Source: Bondarzewia mesenterica
Lineage: Eukaryota; Basidiomycota; Agaricomycetes; Russulales; Bondarzewiaceae
Reading direction: 5' to 3'
Assembly: GCA_004802705.1 (NCBI GenBank)
Contig: SGPL01000206.1
Coordinates: forward strand, 1-37,828
DNA length: 37,828 bases
Shown here: one piece after another, positions 1-10,824 of the stretch
Layout: each line of letters starts with the position of its first letter
Numbering within the stretch: the first letter of the stretch is position 1
Notes under the pieces: model-generated
Database searches by the model: none
Seen by the model: the letters and a program-made list of their open reading frames with translations, nothing else
What the model was told of the DNA's origin: nothing
Program-made: the position numbers and the translations under genes

Positions 1-370
1 GGGCGCTACGCCGGCGTTCACGCGCGAGCGGTCGAAGCTAACGCGCGAAGAGCGCATCCGAGTCGCAAAGGCCCGCCGAGAGCGCGCCAGCATGAGCAGC
101 GGCGGTGTGGGTCTTGGGATCGGGATCGGGACCGCTGAGGATGATGGCACGATGGATGCGAGTAGGGTGTCGGGTCGGGAGCGATGGGGTCCCGGCGGTG
201 ACGTCGTGCAAGAGCTGAAGGACGTGATCTGGAAGGTCGGCGAGAAGCGTCGTCGCATGACGGAGGGGACTCAGGGAGAGGGAAGCGGTAGTGCAAGCGT
301 GGATGGCCAGCTGTTCGCCACGCCGCCGCCGCCTGTTGTGGAGCAGCGGGAAGAGCAAGCACAATCATGA
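1..370 (+). CDS. C-terminal end of an unidentified charged protein (5' partial)
   Basis: An open frame enters from the left edge (codons starting at base 2) and stops with TGA at 368-370, so this is the last ~122 residues of a longer protein. The visible part starts with a basic, probably helical stretch (TREERIRVAKARRERA), then a Gly-rich segment, a short possible helix (VVQELKDVIWKVGEKRRRM) and a Pro/Gln/Glu-rich tail. No catalytic motif is present. An ATG at 92 is internal: the frame is open upstream of it and the composition is continuous. The basic helix is the kind of tail seen in cytoskeletal or kinesin-like proteins, but that is only a guess; I do not recognise the family. Confidence 0.6.
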   Translation, partial: GATPAFTRERSKLTREERIRVAKARRERASMSSGGVGLGIGIGTAEDDGTMDASRVSGRERWGPGGDVVQELKDVIWKVGEKRRRMTEGTQGEGSGSASVDGQLFATPPPPVVEQREEQAQS

Positions 371-1344
371 CATCTGTGAGACGAGGCGAACCTGGAACCT
401 CGACTCTGCATTGTGTATGCTTCCTCCTTGCCACGTCGCATGCGCTTTTCTTCTCTTCTGTACCTCGGTTTGTGGTTGCTATGCGTCATACGTTACTATA
501 TCCTACCTATCTATACCGCACTCGCATCCGTGGATGCATGGTGCCGCGCTCCTTATTTTGCACGTTGTACCTACGTTACTCAGTTCTATCAGGTTCTATC
601 TACCTCCGATCAGCATTCGGGCCACTTCCATCCGGAATCATTTGGGAGACAGTTATCCGGTCCGAACACGAGGCCTTTGCAAGGGGAGAAAAATACCATT
701 GCACACCAGAATACAGGACAACGAGAAAAGACACGAGCAGCGCTGAGCGTAGATAACAGGACGAGACAAGCTGACTATGTAGAGAAGCCCCGAGGCTTTA
801 GAGAAAAAAACAGAGGAAAACGGCGAGAAAGACAGAGAGAGGGGTAAGTAGAGAATTACGCAGCAATGCAACATCGAGAGGTGAAAAAGGAGATTAAGCC
901 AAATATCGAGAAATGCCATACTCAGCAAAGACGGGCTAGAGAAGGTATCCACTCCGAACGTATGAACAGACGCGCACCGCCAACTGCAGAAAATAAATAC
1001 AAATTTTGATCCAAAAAAAAGTAACATGAGATAACAAGGAACGGACGACAGGGGGCAAAAAGAACCACGGGGCAAGGAGGGGCATGGTGGGAGGGAGTCA
1101 ATCAAGGCGGCGCGAGGATGAGGACAACGCAACGTGCCATCTGCCAACACGACGACGCATCAAGAAGAGGGTGTCAAAACGAAGGGGAGAAAGAGGACGA
1201 TAAAGGAATCAACCTGTAAACCAGACCAAGAAAGAAACCATCCATGAACCCCAAACGCGAGTCCGAGCCCTAATGAATCCATGTCCATTCATCCATCTAT
1301 CCATCCACTCACCCATCCATCCCACCCTGATCCAGTCGGCGCAC
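371..1344. other. Intergenic, convergent 3' ends; CATC-type short tandem repeat
   Basis: This gap lies between two converging genes and should hold both 3' UTRs. No frame in it has coding character that I trust. At 1276-1324 there is an imperfect tandem run of CATC/CCAT units on the + strand, just downstream of the LisH gene's stop, probably in its 3' UTR. The stretch 700-1030 is purine-rich on the + strand. No RNA gene was seen. Confidence 0.5.
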
Positions 1345-4088
1345 TCACTTCATAGGATCCAGCGTCGTCTCCTCGTTGGCATGAATCCAGAAGTTGAACT
1401 CATCCAAGCCGTCCCCCATGGATAAATTGGATGGGTCAAAATCATCAATGCTGGGCATATTTGTGAAGAAATCGCTCGAGAACAGATTGCCTGGCATCGA
1501 GTCCGGCGCCGTCGTCGTGCTCGATGACCGTGGCGGGTTCATCGCAGACGCGCTGTTGAGAATTGCCGACGGCGAAGGAGCCGACATACTTGCCGGCGCA
1601 GACGCTGGTGTCGACGGCATGTTCGGAGTGTGTGATTGATTCGGCGGCGGGCCTGGTGGTCCTGCATTCTGTAATCCCGGCCCTTGTGGGCCCTGCGCCG
1701 GTGCAATGGGCTGCTGCTGCTGCTGTTGATGCTGCTGCTGCTGCTGTTGTTGATGATGCTGCTGCTGCTGCTGTTGTTGTTGTTGTTGTTGTTGCAGCTG
1801 CTGGCCGGGAGGAGGCCCGTTGGGCATACCAGAATCGGCTCCTTCCTGCTTGACACCGGGAGGTGGCTTATTCGGTCCACCCATGGAGGCCTGAGGAGGA
1901 AGCATACTGCCACCCATAGGTTTCTGTTGCGGTAGTCGATTATTAGGTGCAGGAGGTCCAGGTGCGCCTCGCATCATATGAGGTCCTTGAGAATCGTTCC
2001 CGGACGGTGAGCCGGCATTGGGACCAGGCATAATGTTATTCAACGCGCCTGGGGCTAAACCCTTTGCATGCAGAGATTGCATCGACAAGCGGTATTGATT
2101 CTCATTGTGGAAAGATGGACGCATCTGCGGATAAAATAAAATAAATGTGAGTAAGCAGCTAGCCCAGGTAAAAAGGAAATATTCACCTGGTGCTGCATCT
2201 GCGGCGTCATCATTCCAGGCGGGCCAGGCGGCGCAGGATGGGTTATCATCGGGCTCATTGATGTGGCCATCTGCATCGGATTAATTGCTTGGCCCATGGG
2301 CATGTTCATTCCCGGCTGATTCCCCATGTGCTGCATGCCCGGCTGACCCTGGAAGTTGTTCATGCCCGGCTGCACGCCCATAGGTCCTGGGCCACGTATC
2401 ATCCCATTCTGCATAACAGGATGACCGCCACCAGGCGGGAAGGGCCCCATCGGAGCCATCGGAGGCTGTTCCGCTGAGTTGGGCGTATGCCGTGGGCGTT
2501 TTCGTTCAGGAGGCGAAGCGTCACTTCGCGGGAGCGTCTCATGCTAGGTCAAACGTCAGGAAAACTGACACACCAATTAGTGGTCTGAACAAGACATACC
2601 TCCTCTCCAGGAGACGTACTACTACGTTTCGCGCCCCGTAGAGATTGCTGGGGAATTTGTGGATGTGGGTTGCGTTGATTCTGAGTATGTTGCATAGGTA
2701 TGTTAGAACTCGATGGTCCAGCGACCGCGTTAGACCCTGGTTGCCCGACATTGGACTTTCGCCGCCTCACGGCGGTGAGGATACGATGCTGAATCGCGCA
2801 TTAGTTAAACTAGGATGCCAATGGACGCACGCCACGTACCTTCTCATCCATGGTCAAGTGGCCATCATCTTTATCACTAAGTCCTACTTCCAACTTAACG
2901 TCTGCGATGATCGCTTGGGGAACACGTGAGAGCTCTTGAGCGATGTGACTCTCTATCTGACGGTTGTCCTGGGTTGGCGGCTGGCGCGCCGCCATCGAAG
3001 GGCTAGGAGTAGGGTTCATATGATGCGACGGTGTGCTTTGTCGACTCGGCGGTCGCCCAAGCTGTTGAAACTGTGGCGTTGGGGTAGGATGTGCTGATCC
3101 TATTTGCGATGGGTTGCCCATTGACTGGGGTCCAGTCGGCGGAAGCATCCCACCCCGACCCACATGATTCATGTGCGGTGATGGACCCAGCTGGCCCATC
3201 GGGCCTGGATGAGGCTGCGGCGGTCCCACCATACCTGGAGCTTGAGGCGAGTGTGCCATCGTAGGAGATTGGAAGGGTGGTGCACCATTCGGCGCACGAT
3301 GTTGCGGAACCATCTGTCGCTGTCCTGGCGGGCCCTGTTGTGGGTAATTTTGAGTTTGTGCTCCAGGGTGTGCTCCAGGGGGGCCCTGCTGTACTGGGAT
3401 GCCATTGGGCTGCGCTGCTCCATGAGGCATGCTGTAAGCCGGCTGGGCGCCTGCTGAAACAGGTGGTTGACCTGCAGGCCCGATGCCATTAGGCATCTGT
3501 CCATTAGGAGGGAGCGCTCCTTGCTGCCTTGGAGGCATCCCAGGCGGAAAACGATTCGGCGGTGGTGGATTGGTCGTTGCTTGTCGCTGGTTACGCTGTT
3601 GAGCCTGATGATGTGTGGCGTCCGATTCCAAACCGTTCACTGAGCGAAGACAAATAACTTACCTGTGTGTATAGTAATCCATCTTCCGACCCCGTCCCGC
3701 TATTTTTTGCTTGAAACAATACCCAAAAAACACTCCACCATCTAAGGAGCGTGGGCGTGAATACAAAATGAACACACCAGGCTGTGTGGCAGAGCTTACT
3801 CAAAAAGAAGACCCTGCTTTGCGTTGATCGGAGGCTGAGATTCGGGTGGGATATCTGCCTCGTTGAGGAGTTCCCGCGCTGTCTTGACGAATCCCCGCTT
3901 GTTACAATAGTCATAAATGTAGATATTGAACCTGAAGTGAAACGGAGGGTTTTGAGAAAGGGAAAAAAGGGAGAAAAAGAGAAAACGAACATCCTATCGC
4001 CCTCCCAAGACAGCGGAGCCGACGGTGGAGAGGACTCAGATGACGTTTGTGTTTGTGCTGAGGGTCCAGAGGGAGGTCCGGACGCCAT
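1345..4088 (-). CDS. LisH-domain transcriptional regulator, Flo8/SSDP (single-stranded DNA-binding protein)-like
   Basis: Seven exons on the minus strand: 4088-3991, 3931-3800, 3741-3663, 3604-2840, 2788-2600, 2543-2187 and 2124-1345. All phases close, giving about 799 aa; introns are 51-62 nt. Residues ~33-103 form the recognisable part: YIYDYCNKRGFVKTARELL (LisH helix pair), then the linker IPPESQPPINAKQGLLFEWW and FWVLFQAKNSG. This LisH plus WW-F arrangement is typical of Flo8/SomA/Adn1 and animal SSBP proteins, which act in the nucleus as co-regulators of adhesion and development. The rest is low complexity: Pro/Gly/Met/Gln-rich repeats, a basic patch (AVRRRKSNVG), a long polyGln tract and an acidic aromatic C-terminus (DFDPSNLSMGDGLDEFNFWI) that could be an activation segment. 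Start: the first ATG whose exon splices cleanly into the LisH helix. Family call is secure; the exact orthologue is not. Confidence 0.85.
1711..1803 (-). repeat. PolyGln/His-coding trinucleotide tract (CAG/CAA)
   Basis: Inside the last exon of the LisH gene a run of CAG/CAA codons, interrupted by a few CAT/CAC codons, encodes about 30 residues that are nearly all Gln or His. The 3' half on the + strand (about 1770-1797) is nearly pure (GTT)n, the rest (GCT)n. Such tracts are prone to length change between strains and are common in activation or condensate-forming regions of fungal transcription factors. Confidence 0.9.
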
Positions 4089-4567
4089 TAGGTAGAGGGA
4101 TGACAGTGTCGACGATGTGGAGGGATACGGGATGAAAAGGAGTATCGAGACAGAGGATGAGAGAGGACGAGGAAAGGAATGAGCTCGTCGGACAGATGGA
4201 CACTAAGATCGTTTAGGGACCGTGAGCGTCTCTCGTGCGCGCGTCTGCACAGAATAAGCCAAGCCAGCAGAGAAGCCGATTGGTTATCAGCGCAGAACCA
4301 ACGATAGATCGCGGAGGAAGAATAGATAAAGCAGTGGATGCTGGCGAGGACGATGTTGACGACGATGTTGACGACGACGTGGTCGTCGTGTCTTGCGCCG
4401 GGGATGCAGACGGCGGTGCTCGTTGTATGCGACTGTGCCGACGTCCACGTCGGAGTAAAGAGCGGATGTTAACGGACTTTAATTTTCAAACTCAGCTCTC
4501 GCCATGCAGTCGCCGTTCGGCAGCATCACAAGATCCAGCCAAGCCTGGTCCTAATACTATCTGTAAG
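4089..4567. other. Promoter/5' UTR region of the LisH gene
   Basis: This is the gap between the stop of the START gene and the start of the LisH gene, both on the minus strand. It should carry the LisH promoter and the START gene's 3' UTR. At about 4345-4385 there is a short GAC/GAT-GTT repeat. Open frames here are low-complexity and do not look coding. No clear TATA box. Confidence 0.4.
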
Positions 4568-7500
4568 CTAGTGTCTCCGAACTACCGCAATCTGGAAATC
4601 CCACCCGCCCACAATATACTTCACCTCCAATAGCCGCTTGATCTCCCGCCAGCCAGCACTCACTCCCTCTCCCTCCCCCACGTCCGTCGCGACATAAATA
4701 AAGTCCGCAGGCGATATCAGCGACCGCAGTAGTGAACCCATTAAGAACGCAATCAGTGCGATGAACATAACCGTCGACAGCGGATATGCCATCCTTTCCC
4801 TCGCCTCTCCCACCACTATCTTCCGGCCTTCCCGGCCTTCTTCCCTACTTCCCGGTCCCCGAGAAGGTGACAATGCTTCTGAACCAGATGTCGGCGTTTG
4901 TGCTGTGCTGCTTGACACAGAAGGCGATGACACCGCCGTCGACGTGAACCGTGACAACGGATTTGGATACGAGTTCAAGAAGCCCAACAACCCTCCTGCT
5001 GAAGGGGCCGGCGACGGGATTTCAGCCGGAGCTGGGCTCGGAGGAGTATGCTGGAAAAAAAAAAATCTTCAGTAGGGTCCTCCGTCACGCGCGGCAGACA
5101 AGCAAGCATGCTTACAAGGCTCGATGGTTCCTGGCCGTTCTCCGAGGACACACTGCCATCCTCGGTCTCCTTTGACTCTTGGCTTGCCTGACTAGGTGGA
5201 CTTAGAGCCGACGAGTCGAGGAGATCCTCAGAGACTGCCAAAGGAGTCTGCAATTCAACGGGAAGCTGTTCCTCTTCATCAGAATGTCTGAAACAGTCGA
5301 ACCCGTCAGTTTCAAAGCTGAGAACGTCGGAAAATAATCGGCAGCCAGCGCGAGCATGCGCGCGATACAAAGAAAGAAAAGATCGAAGCGGAAACGAGAG
5401 AAAAGATACGGGAGAGCTACGAACCTCGTCAGAACAGCCATCCGCGCAACTCTGTCGTCTTGCAATTCCTCCCTTCCCAGACTTGTCAACGATTCCTTCT
5501 CTCCCTCAACAGCGACAGCATTGCCATCCACCCTGACCGTCACCCCCACCTTCCTCTTCCCCAGTGTGCCCTTGCCATTCGCAGCAGCCGCAGCAGGCCG
5601 TATCTCGACATCCACCACCGCGCCTTTCTCCAGTAGGTCGGTCAACCACTGCGGTTTGGGCGGTGACCCCGCGTCTCGCCCGTAAGTGGGTCTTGCAAGG
5701 TCGAAATCTGCCGCTGCGCAGTGGGGAGCATCAATCTGAGGAGATGCCGAGGTGAACTGTCGGCAGCGAGACCCGAGGAATGCATCGGCGAGGAAGGGAC
5801 GGTGTGGATTGTGTACGTGAGGGGGAGGACGTTCTCAGCATCGGACTCGGCATTTGTCTCGCGCATATTAGCCAACAGAATAGGTTTGCCATCCTGGTGA
5901 ATTCTCGATTTCAATTGTACATCGTAACCTTCATCGTAGAGCTTGGAATCGACGATGATCTCCGCAACAAGAAAATCAGCACGTTGGCGGACCTCTCCGC
6001 GGAGCGTAAAGGCAGATGATGAAGCTTTTAATGCTACCTCGTTTGATGTCGACGGGACAGTCGCCGATGACACCCGCCGCGTACGGATAGCCATGCCTGA
6101 ACCGGTAGAAACCGACAGGCTATGGGGACGAAGGGCGACTGACGTACTAGATGAGTCTGAAGAGATTTCGAGTGACGGCTTCGCGAGATTAGGTGTGGTC
6201 TGCTCAGATGTTGAGACAGTTGGTGATGATGACGGTGAAACTAATGGAGGAGACGATGACGAAGTCGCAAGAGCGGGGGAAGAAGGGATAGTGAGCAGAA
6301 TTGTGCTCCGATATACTTTTTCGTCGGGTGTATACCACGTCTGCACCAACGTCCGACTCTCATCTCTCCTCTTCAGGGTCCACGCCCTCGTCCCCTTCCG
6401 TTCCTCATCCCTCTTGTCCACTAGCACGAGTCCTGCCCCTGGTAAGCGCGTATACGGAAGAGGCGATACTCCCTTAATATATATTTCCACTGCCAGAATC
6501 GCCTTGGCCAGCGCAGCGTTATTCATGGAGTTCACAGCAGCCGGAACGGAGCCCGCGTAGTCCGCTGCAACCACGCGCGTACACCGCGTCGAGGGGATGG
6601 CATAGTTTTCCGGCGTATATGGATCCAAAGTCTCGAGAATCCAACCATCCACGAACATCCTTCCGATTGGCAGACTATATGGATTGTATTTCGCAGACGC
6701 GAAGCGTGCGACAGAAGCAGGATTGAACGACGCGGACGCCACGAAGATCGCCGTGCGCCCGTCCTCCGCGTCTTGAGCGCCCTTGCCCCGCGCGACAATA
6801 GAAGCGACGTAGAATCCCCGATCGCGAAATGGGAATCCGCCCTTCTGTACCACGAACGCGGTACAGCATTCCCCGCCGAACGTCTCGAGCACGTGCACCC
6901 CATCAAACTTGTCGTCCCACCGCTTTCGACACTCATAGCTTGTCACAACCGCCGCGACCTCCTCCGCTGAGACACCTTCAATGACTTTCTCACCTTTATG
7001 TACTGGTATGGAGGGCGAGATGTCAGGCTCGAGTTTGCGATGGATCGGAAAGCCTTTGTCGCTGACCAGGGTCCATTCAGAGGCAGAAGAGAGTGGTGAA
7101 GAAGAGGGGCGCGAGTGAAGAGATTGGATATAGGAGAGAGCTTCGAGGGCGTGTTGCATCGGCGGTTTGGATAAGGTAGGATCGGAGAACTCGCCTGAGG
7201 CGGCGGCTGGAGTTATGGCGGCAACAGCTTGCTGGGTTGTGCTTGCTGCCTGTTCCATTGCAAATGTGAAATAACGCGCCAGAGGACTTGAGAACTTTGG
7301 TGCTGAGGCCGCCCATGATGATGTAGTGGGCGATGAGGCCTTAGCCTCAGACGTGCCGTCTGACCCGTCAGAACCATTCCCGTCGCCCTCGCCACTCCAT
7401 TCCGCCTTACGCCGTCGTATGACGCCAAGTACGGGTGGCTGATCTAATGGAATTCGCGCAGGCTTGATCCGCTTCTGTTTGCTAAGGGATTTAAGTTCAG

Positions 7501-10333
7501 ACTCGGGTAAATCCTCCACATCGACGGTGACTCTCGAACCGTTCACCATGACTACACCTCGTTCTCGCCCCGGTCCTCTGCGCACTATTGCCATGAGCCG
7601 CTCGTCACTTGCAAGCACGGCGTCATGCGTCAAAGTAAGCCAGAGGCCGCCACCACCGGCAGACAGACGATGTCGTCGAAGACAGGATATTGATTGGGGT
7701 GGGGGATCGACAACAATGTCCAATGACGACGCCCACGTATCGATATCACACCTGAGCTCGCACTCGATCACGGGCATTGATGACGAGCCAGCTTCTCCCG
7801 AAGTGCCAGAATTTGATGCAGATGCTTGGTCGCCAGATGGGGTAGTCCACCGACTTGTGGATGCCTCGTACTCAATTCTGAAGCTGCCCCGCTCATGGTC
7901 GTATCGCATCGAATTGGTCTTGGCACCAGCCAGCCTAGTCACCGTCGGAGGCCCACCGCACTTGATCGCGAACTCGCCAACCCCTGCCAATGCAGTGACC
8001 ATCTGCTGTGGAATAGAAGCCTTACCCGACCATCCCTTGGGATCTGACTGCTCAAGTAACGTTAGCAAAGTCGTTGTGGGTGAGAGCGCTTCGATCGCAA
8101 ATCCTTGTAAATCGACTTGGGTGCGGATGGTGTTGAGATCGGCCGGTGGGATGTTTGGGAATAAGTTTGGTTCGTCGGCGGAAAACGCGAATACGTGAAC
8201 GGTGCTGGGTGACTTGTAAACTGTTTTCAGCAGAACGGAGTCCCGGGCACTACAGGCGCTATAGGTATGTATTATCCTGAGACAGTAATGATGCACTTAC
8301 TTGGCAGGCCAAGCAGGTCGCGTCTTGATGTGCCAAAGCTCAGTTAGTTCGTTGACGTCCTCCAGGAGAACAGCATCTTCATAACCTTTATCCCAGTACA
8401 TATGCGCTCCTGGTGATGTGATTGCAGCGTATAGATCCCAAAGACCGACGCCAACGAAGGTCGCTTCCGCTCTGTAGACGACTAGTGTAGGATCGATTGA
8501 ATCTAGCTGAGTGACGGAAACACCCCGAGATTCCGTAGCTGTTCTCCAAGTATGAGATCATTCCACGTGAAAGAAGTTGATTCAGACGTACTCCGCTTCC
8601 ATTTCGCCTCTGGCTCCTGCAAAAGTGAAGAAAAGTATATGTAATTGCGCCGTATGCGGCTCAAAATAGACTTCTCCGCAGCCGCAGATCGTTCCGTTGA
8701 AAGGTGAATAAGAGGGTGTTGTACTGGTGTCTTTGAGCCACTCGAGATCGTGCTTGCCCCGGTCGTGGCCGAAGAAACGGTGTTAAAACTGAGCTCTGCT
8801 GTGCTCGTCGCATCTTGCAGCATCGGCTGAGACATAAAGTAAGAAGACGGATTCCGATCCTCAACTTCTTCAATAGACTGTGGTATGCCGTTCAGACGGA
8901 GTCCGCTGGACGGACCTGAACGCTCAATTGTGACGCGAACTTTCAAAACGGAGTGGTCATCGAGAAGAGCAGTGTGGCTGACGCGGAAGAGGACGTCTTC
9001 GTTGTCCGATGTAGACCCAGTGAAAGTGGAAGACGAAGGTGCAGAGCGATTGCGGAAGGCCCTAGCGGACCAAGGGAGCTTGACAAGAGCTTCGGAAGAT
9101 GCCCTTGTCGAGAGTTGTATATCCCAACCTTCAGATAATGGGATGGAAAATTCGACGGTGCGTGTAAGTCGTCGATGCTCCCTTATAGCATGGAGCTCGT
9201 CGAGCCCTTGAGACGTCTCAGGATCAGGTGGATGTCCACCGCGATCGTCGTCCTCAGGGATGATGCTGTAGTCCAGAGTGAGCGCCTCGCGGTCAGTTTC
9301 GAAACGCACACGTTCAATGCTGACACCATTGCCGTAGCCAGCTAGTAAGGGGATGCGTGTGCCGCGCTTGATCACGATCTTGAACAGACCGAGCGCCATA
9401 GAAGCGAGCTGCTGAGACAAACTAGAAGACGAGCCAAAGTTCCATATGGCCCGAAGATCATGCTGCCAGAAACAAGTTATGCGAAGACGACTTGAAGAGG
9501 ACCTCCTGGGGGACGTGTCATCGGGCTGTGACGAAGATGCGGACACGGACGTAGATGATGGTGGTGGTGGTGGTGGTGGTGGTGGTGGTGGTGGTGATGG
9601 TACATATTGAATACACCAAGCAAACACTATAGAAGAAGTTAACACATTTGACACAGCTGTACATGGTCAACTCACGTTTGACATTAGAACGAACATAAGG
9701 GGGAGATGGTCTAAGATATGCGGGTTCGTCGATGGAGCGTGGGAGAGATGTTGAAATATCTATGACAGTGGTCGCGTCATTGAAAGTGCGGGATATTGTG
9801 ACGGCGTCCCTAGGGCTGCACACATCTTTACATTAAGAGTACAGTGCTGTAGGCGTGTTGGGGCTTACTTTGCCGGCCATCCCAAAGTGAAATTCGTCTT
9901 CGATATTCGTGTAGTGGGATCAAGCATCTCAACTAGCGATGCCCCCTCCACTGCGGGATCCCATTCCTTCCTCAACTCTGGTGTTGCCAAGACAGATTTC
10001 CATGCATCGAGGGACACAAATTCGTCCCCTGTGGGTACGTCGAGAACAACGCGGTAGACGGGATCCTCCGACTTGCTGGTTTTGCGATGAATCACGACAT
10101 CCGATAGCTCAGGTATGGACGAGCGTGCCTTCCCCTTTGCCTTGGACGATGTACCGTCGGTGGGTGCAGGGACACGTTTCCACTCAGGAGACGAGGAGGA
10201 TGTTAAAAGCCGTCTGAAATTGGATTGCGCATCATTGAGGGCGCTATACCATGATTGTCGTAGACTGCGGGGCGTTTAGTATGGAATGAGCAAAATTGAT
10301 GAACTTGTAGACTTACCTGGTGCCGTCAGACAT
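4568..10333 (-). CDS. Very large multi-START-domain lipid-binding protein with C-terminal membrane segment (one apparent frameshift)
   Basis: Eight exons: 10333-10317, 10264-9869, 9815-9676, 9626-8592, 8538-8301, 8249-5425, 5317-5116 (acceptor at 5287 also stays in frame) and 5050-4568, giving about 1778 aa if one missing base at 5667-5670 is allowed for. Three START/Bet v1-like segments are visible: residues ~1-265 (AWKSVLATPELRKEWDPAVE, NPRDAVTISRTF), ~510-720 (ALLEDVNEL-type WDLYAAITSPGAHMYWDK, NARDSVLLKTVYKSP) and ~975-1205 (CRKRWDDKFDGVHVLETF, IFVASASFNPASV, TRVVAADYAGSVP). The tryptophan-aspartate pairs (EWD, YWD, RWD) mark the start of the lipid cavity. A 12-Pro run splits the first unit. 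One hydrophobic span lies near residue 1705-1729 (YPLSTVMFIALIAFLMG), followed by ~50 residues. Inferred role: sterol or phospholipid transfer from a membrane-anchored protein. The 17-nt first exon encodes only MSDGT plus part of a codon. It diverges from pyridoxal kinase. Confidence 0.8.
9558..9595 (-). repeat. (TGG)n/(CCA)n microsatellite encoding polyproline
   Basis: A pure TGG repeat of about 12 units on the + strand encodes a 12-proline run (VPSPPPP...SST) between the two halves of the first START unit of the large minus-strand protein. It sits just after the exon 3/4 junction, where a flexible loop is tolerated. Length variation is likely. Confidence 0.9.
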
Positions 10334-10824
10334 GAGGAGAACAGAACAGCCAACGTCCTCAAAGGAATGGACTGCTGCAATTGCAGGCGCGTTGGGTGCG
10401 TGACGCCACTAAGTACACCTGACTGCAATTAATCACGAGGATGCAGACACGTAAATGACACGACAGGTATGAGAAATTCGGGCTAATTACGAACGGCCAT
10501 GATGATCTCTACAAAATTGCTTCCCAATCGTTTCTTCCTCGGAACATCGAATGCTATGGATACGCTCGAGTGTGTTTTCTGACCAGCAGAAACCTGGAGA
10601 ATATATTTACAGGCAATACTCTTAATTCCAACAATTTTTTGATATAATGTGCGATCGGGACTTCCTTTTTGGGAGACCGGCGGTGACAAAGTTCAATGGA
10701 ATTTCCCCTGATCTCCTTGCCAATGCCTTTCTTGGGCTCCTTCCTCCCGACTCCCGAGTCATAATTTATTCCTGCTTTTCTAATTTTCTTCTAACGCCCA
10801 CACGACACTCTTTAGACTACGGAA
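10334..10824. promoter_or_regulatory. Divergent promoter region (START protein / pyridoxal kinase)
   Basis: This 491-bp gap separates two divergently transcribed genes, so both promoters must lie here. A 12-bp dyad, GACTC-CC-GAGTC, lies at 10749-10760, about 65 bp before the kinase ATG. The sequence from 10700 to 10790 is pyrimidine-rich on the + strand, as is usual just upstream of fungal starts. No canonical TATA box was seen. Confidence 0.4.

Noticed and set aside
1563..1935. Long + strand frames of polyAla/polyLeu opposite the LisH gene
   Set aside because: They are the antisense reading of the CAG/CAA repeat; the minus-strand gene explains the sequence.
4235..4633. 132-codon + strand frame between the LisH and START genes
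   Set aside because: Low-complexity Asp/Val repeat, no domain, and it overlaps the START gene's stop; better read as 5' UTR/promoter.
8503..8540. Apparent second frameshift at GGGG in the START gene (frame ends ...GVFPSLS)
   Set aside because: A 53-nt intron at 8539-8591 (GTACGT...CAG) removes the problem and gives the continuous WKRTTESRGVSVTQLD.
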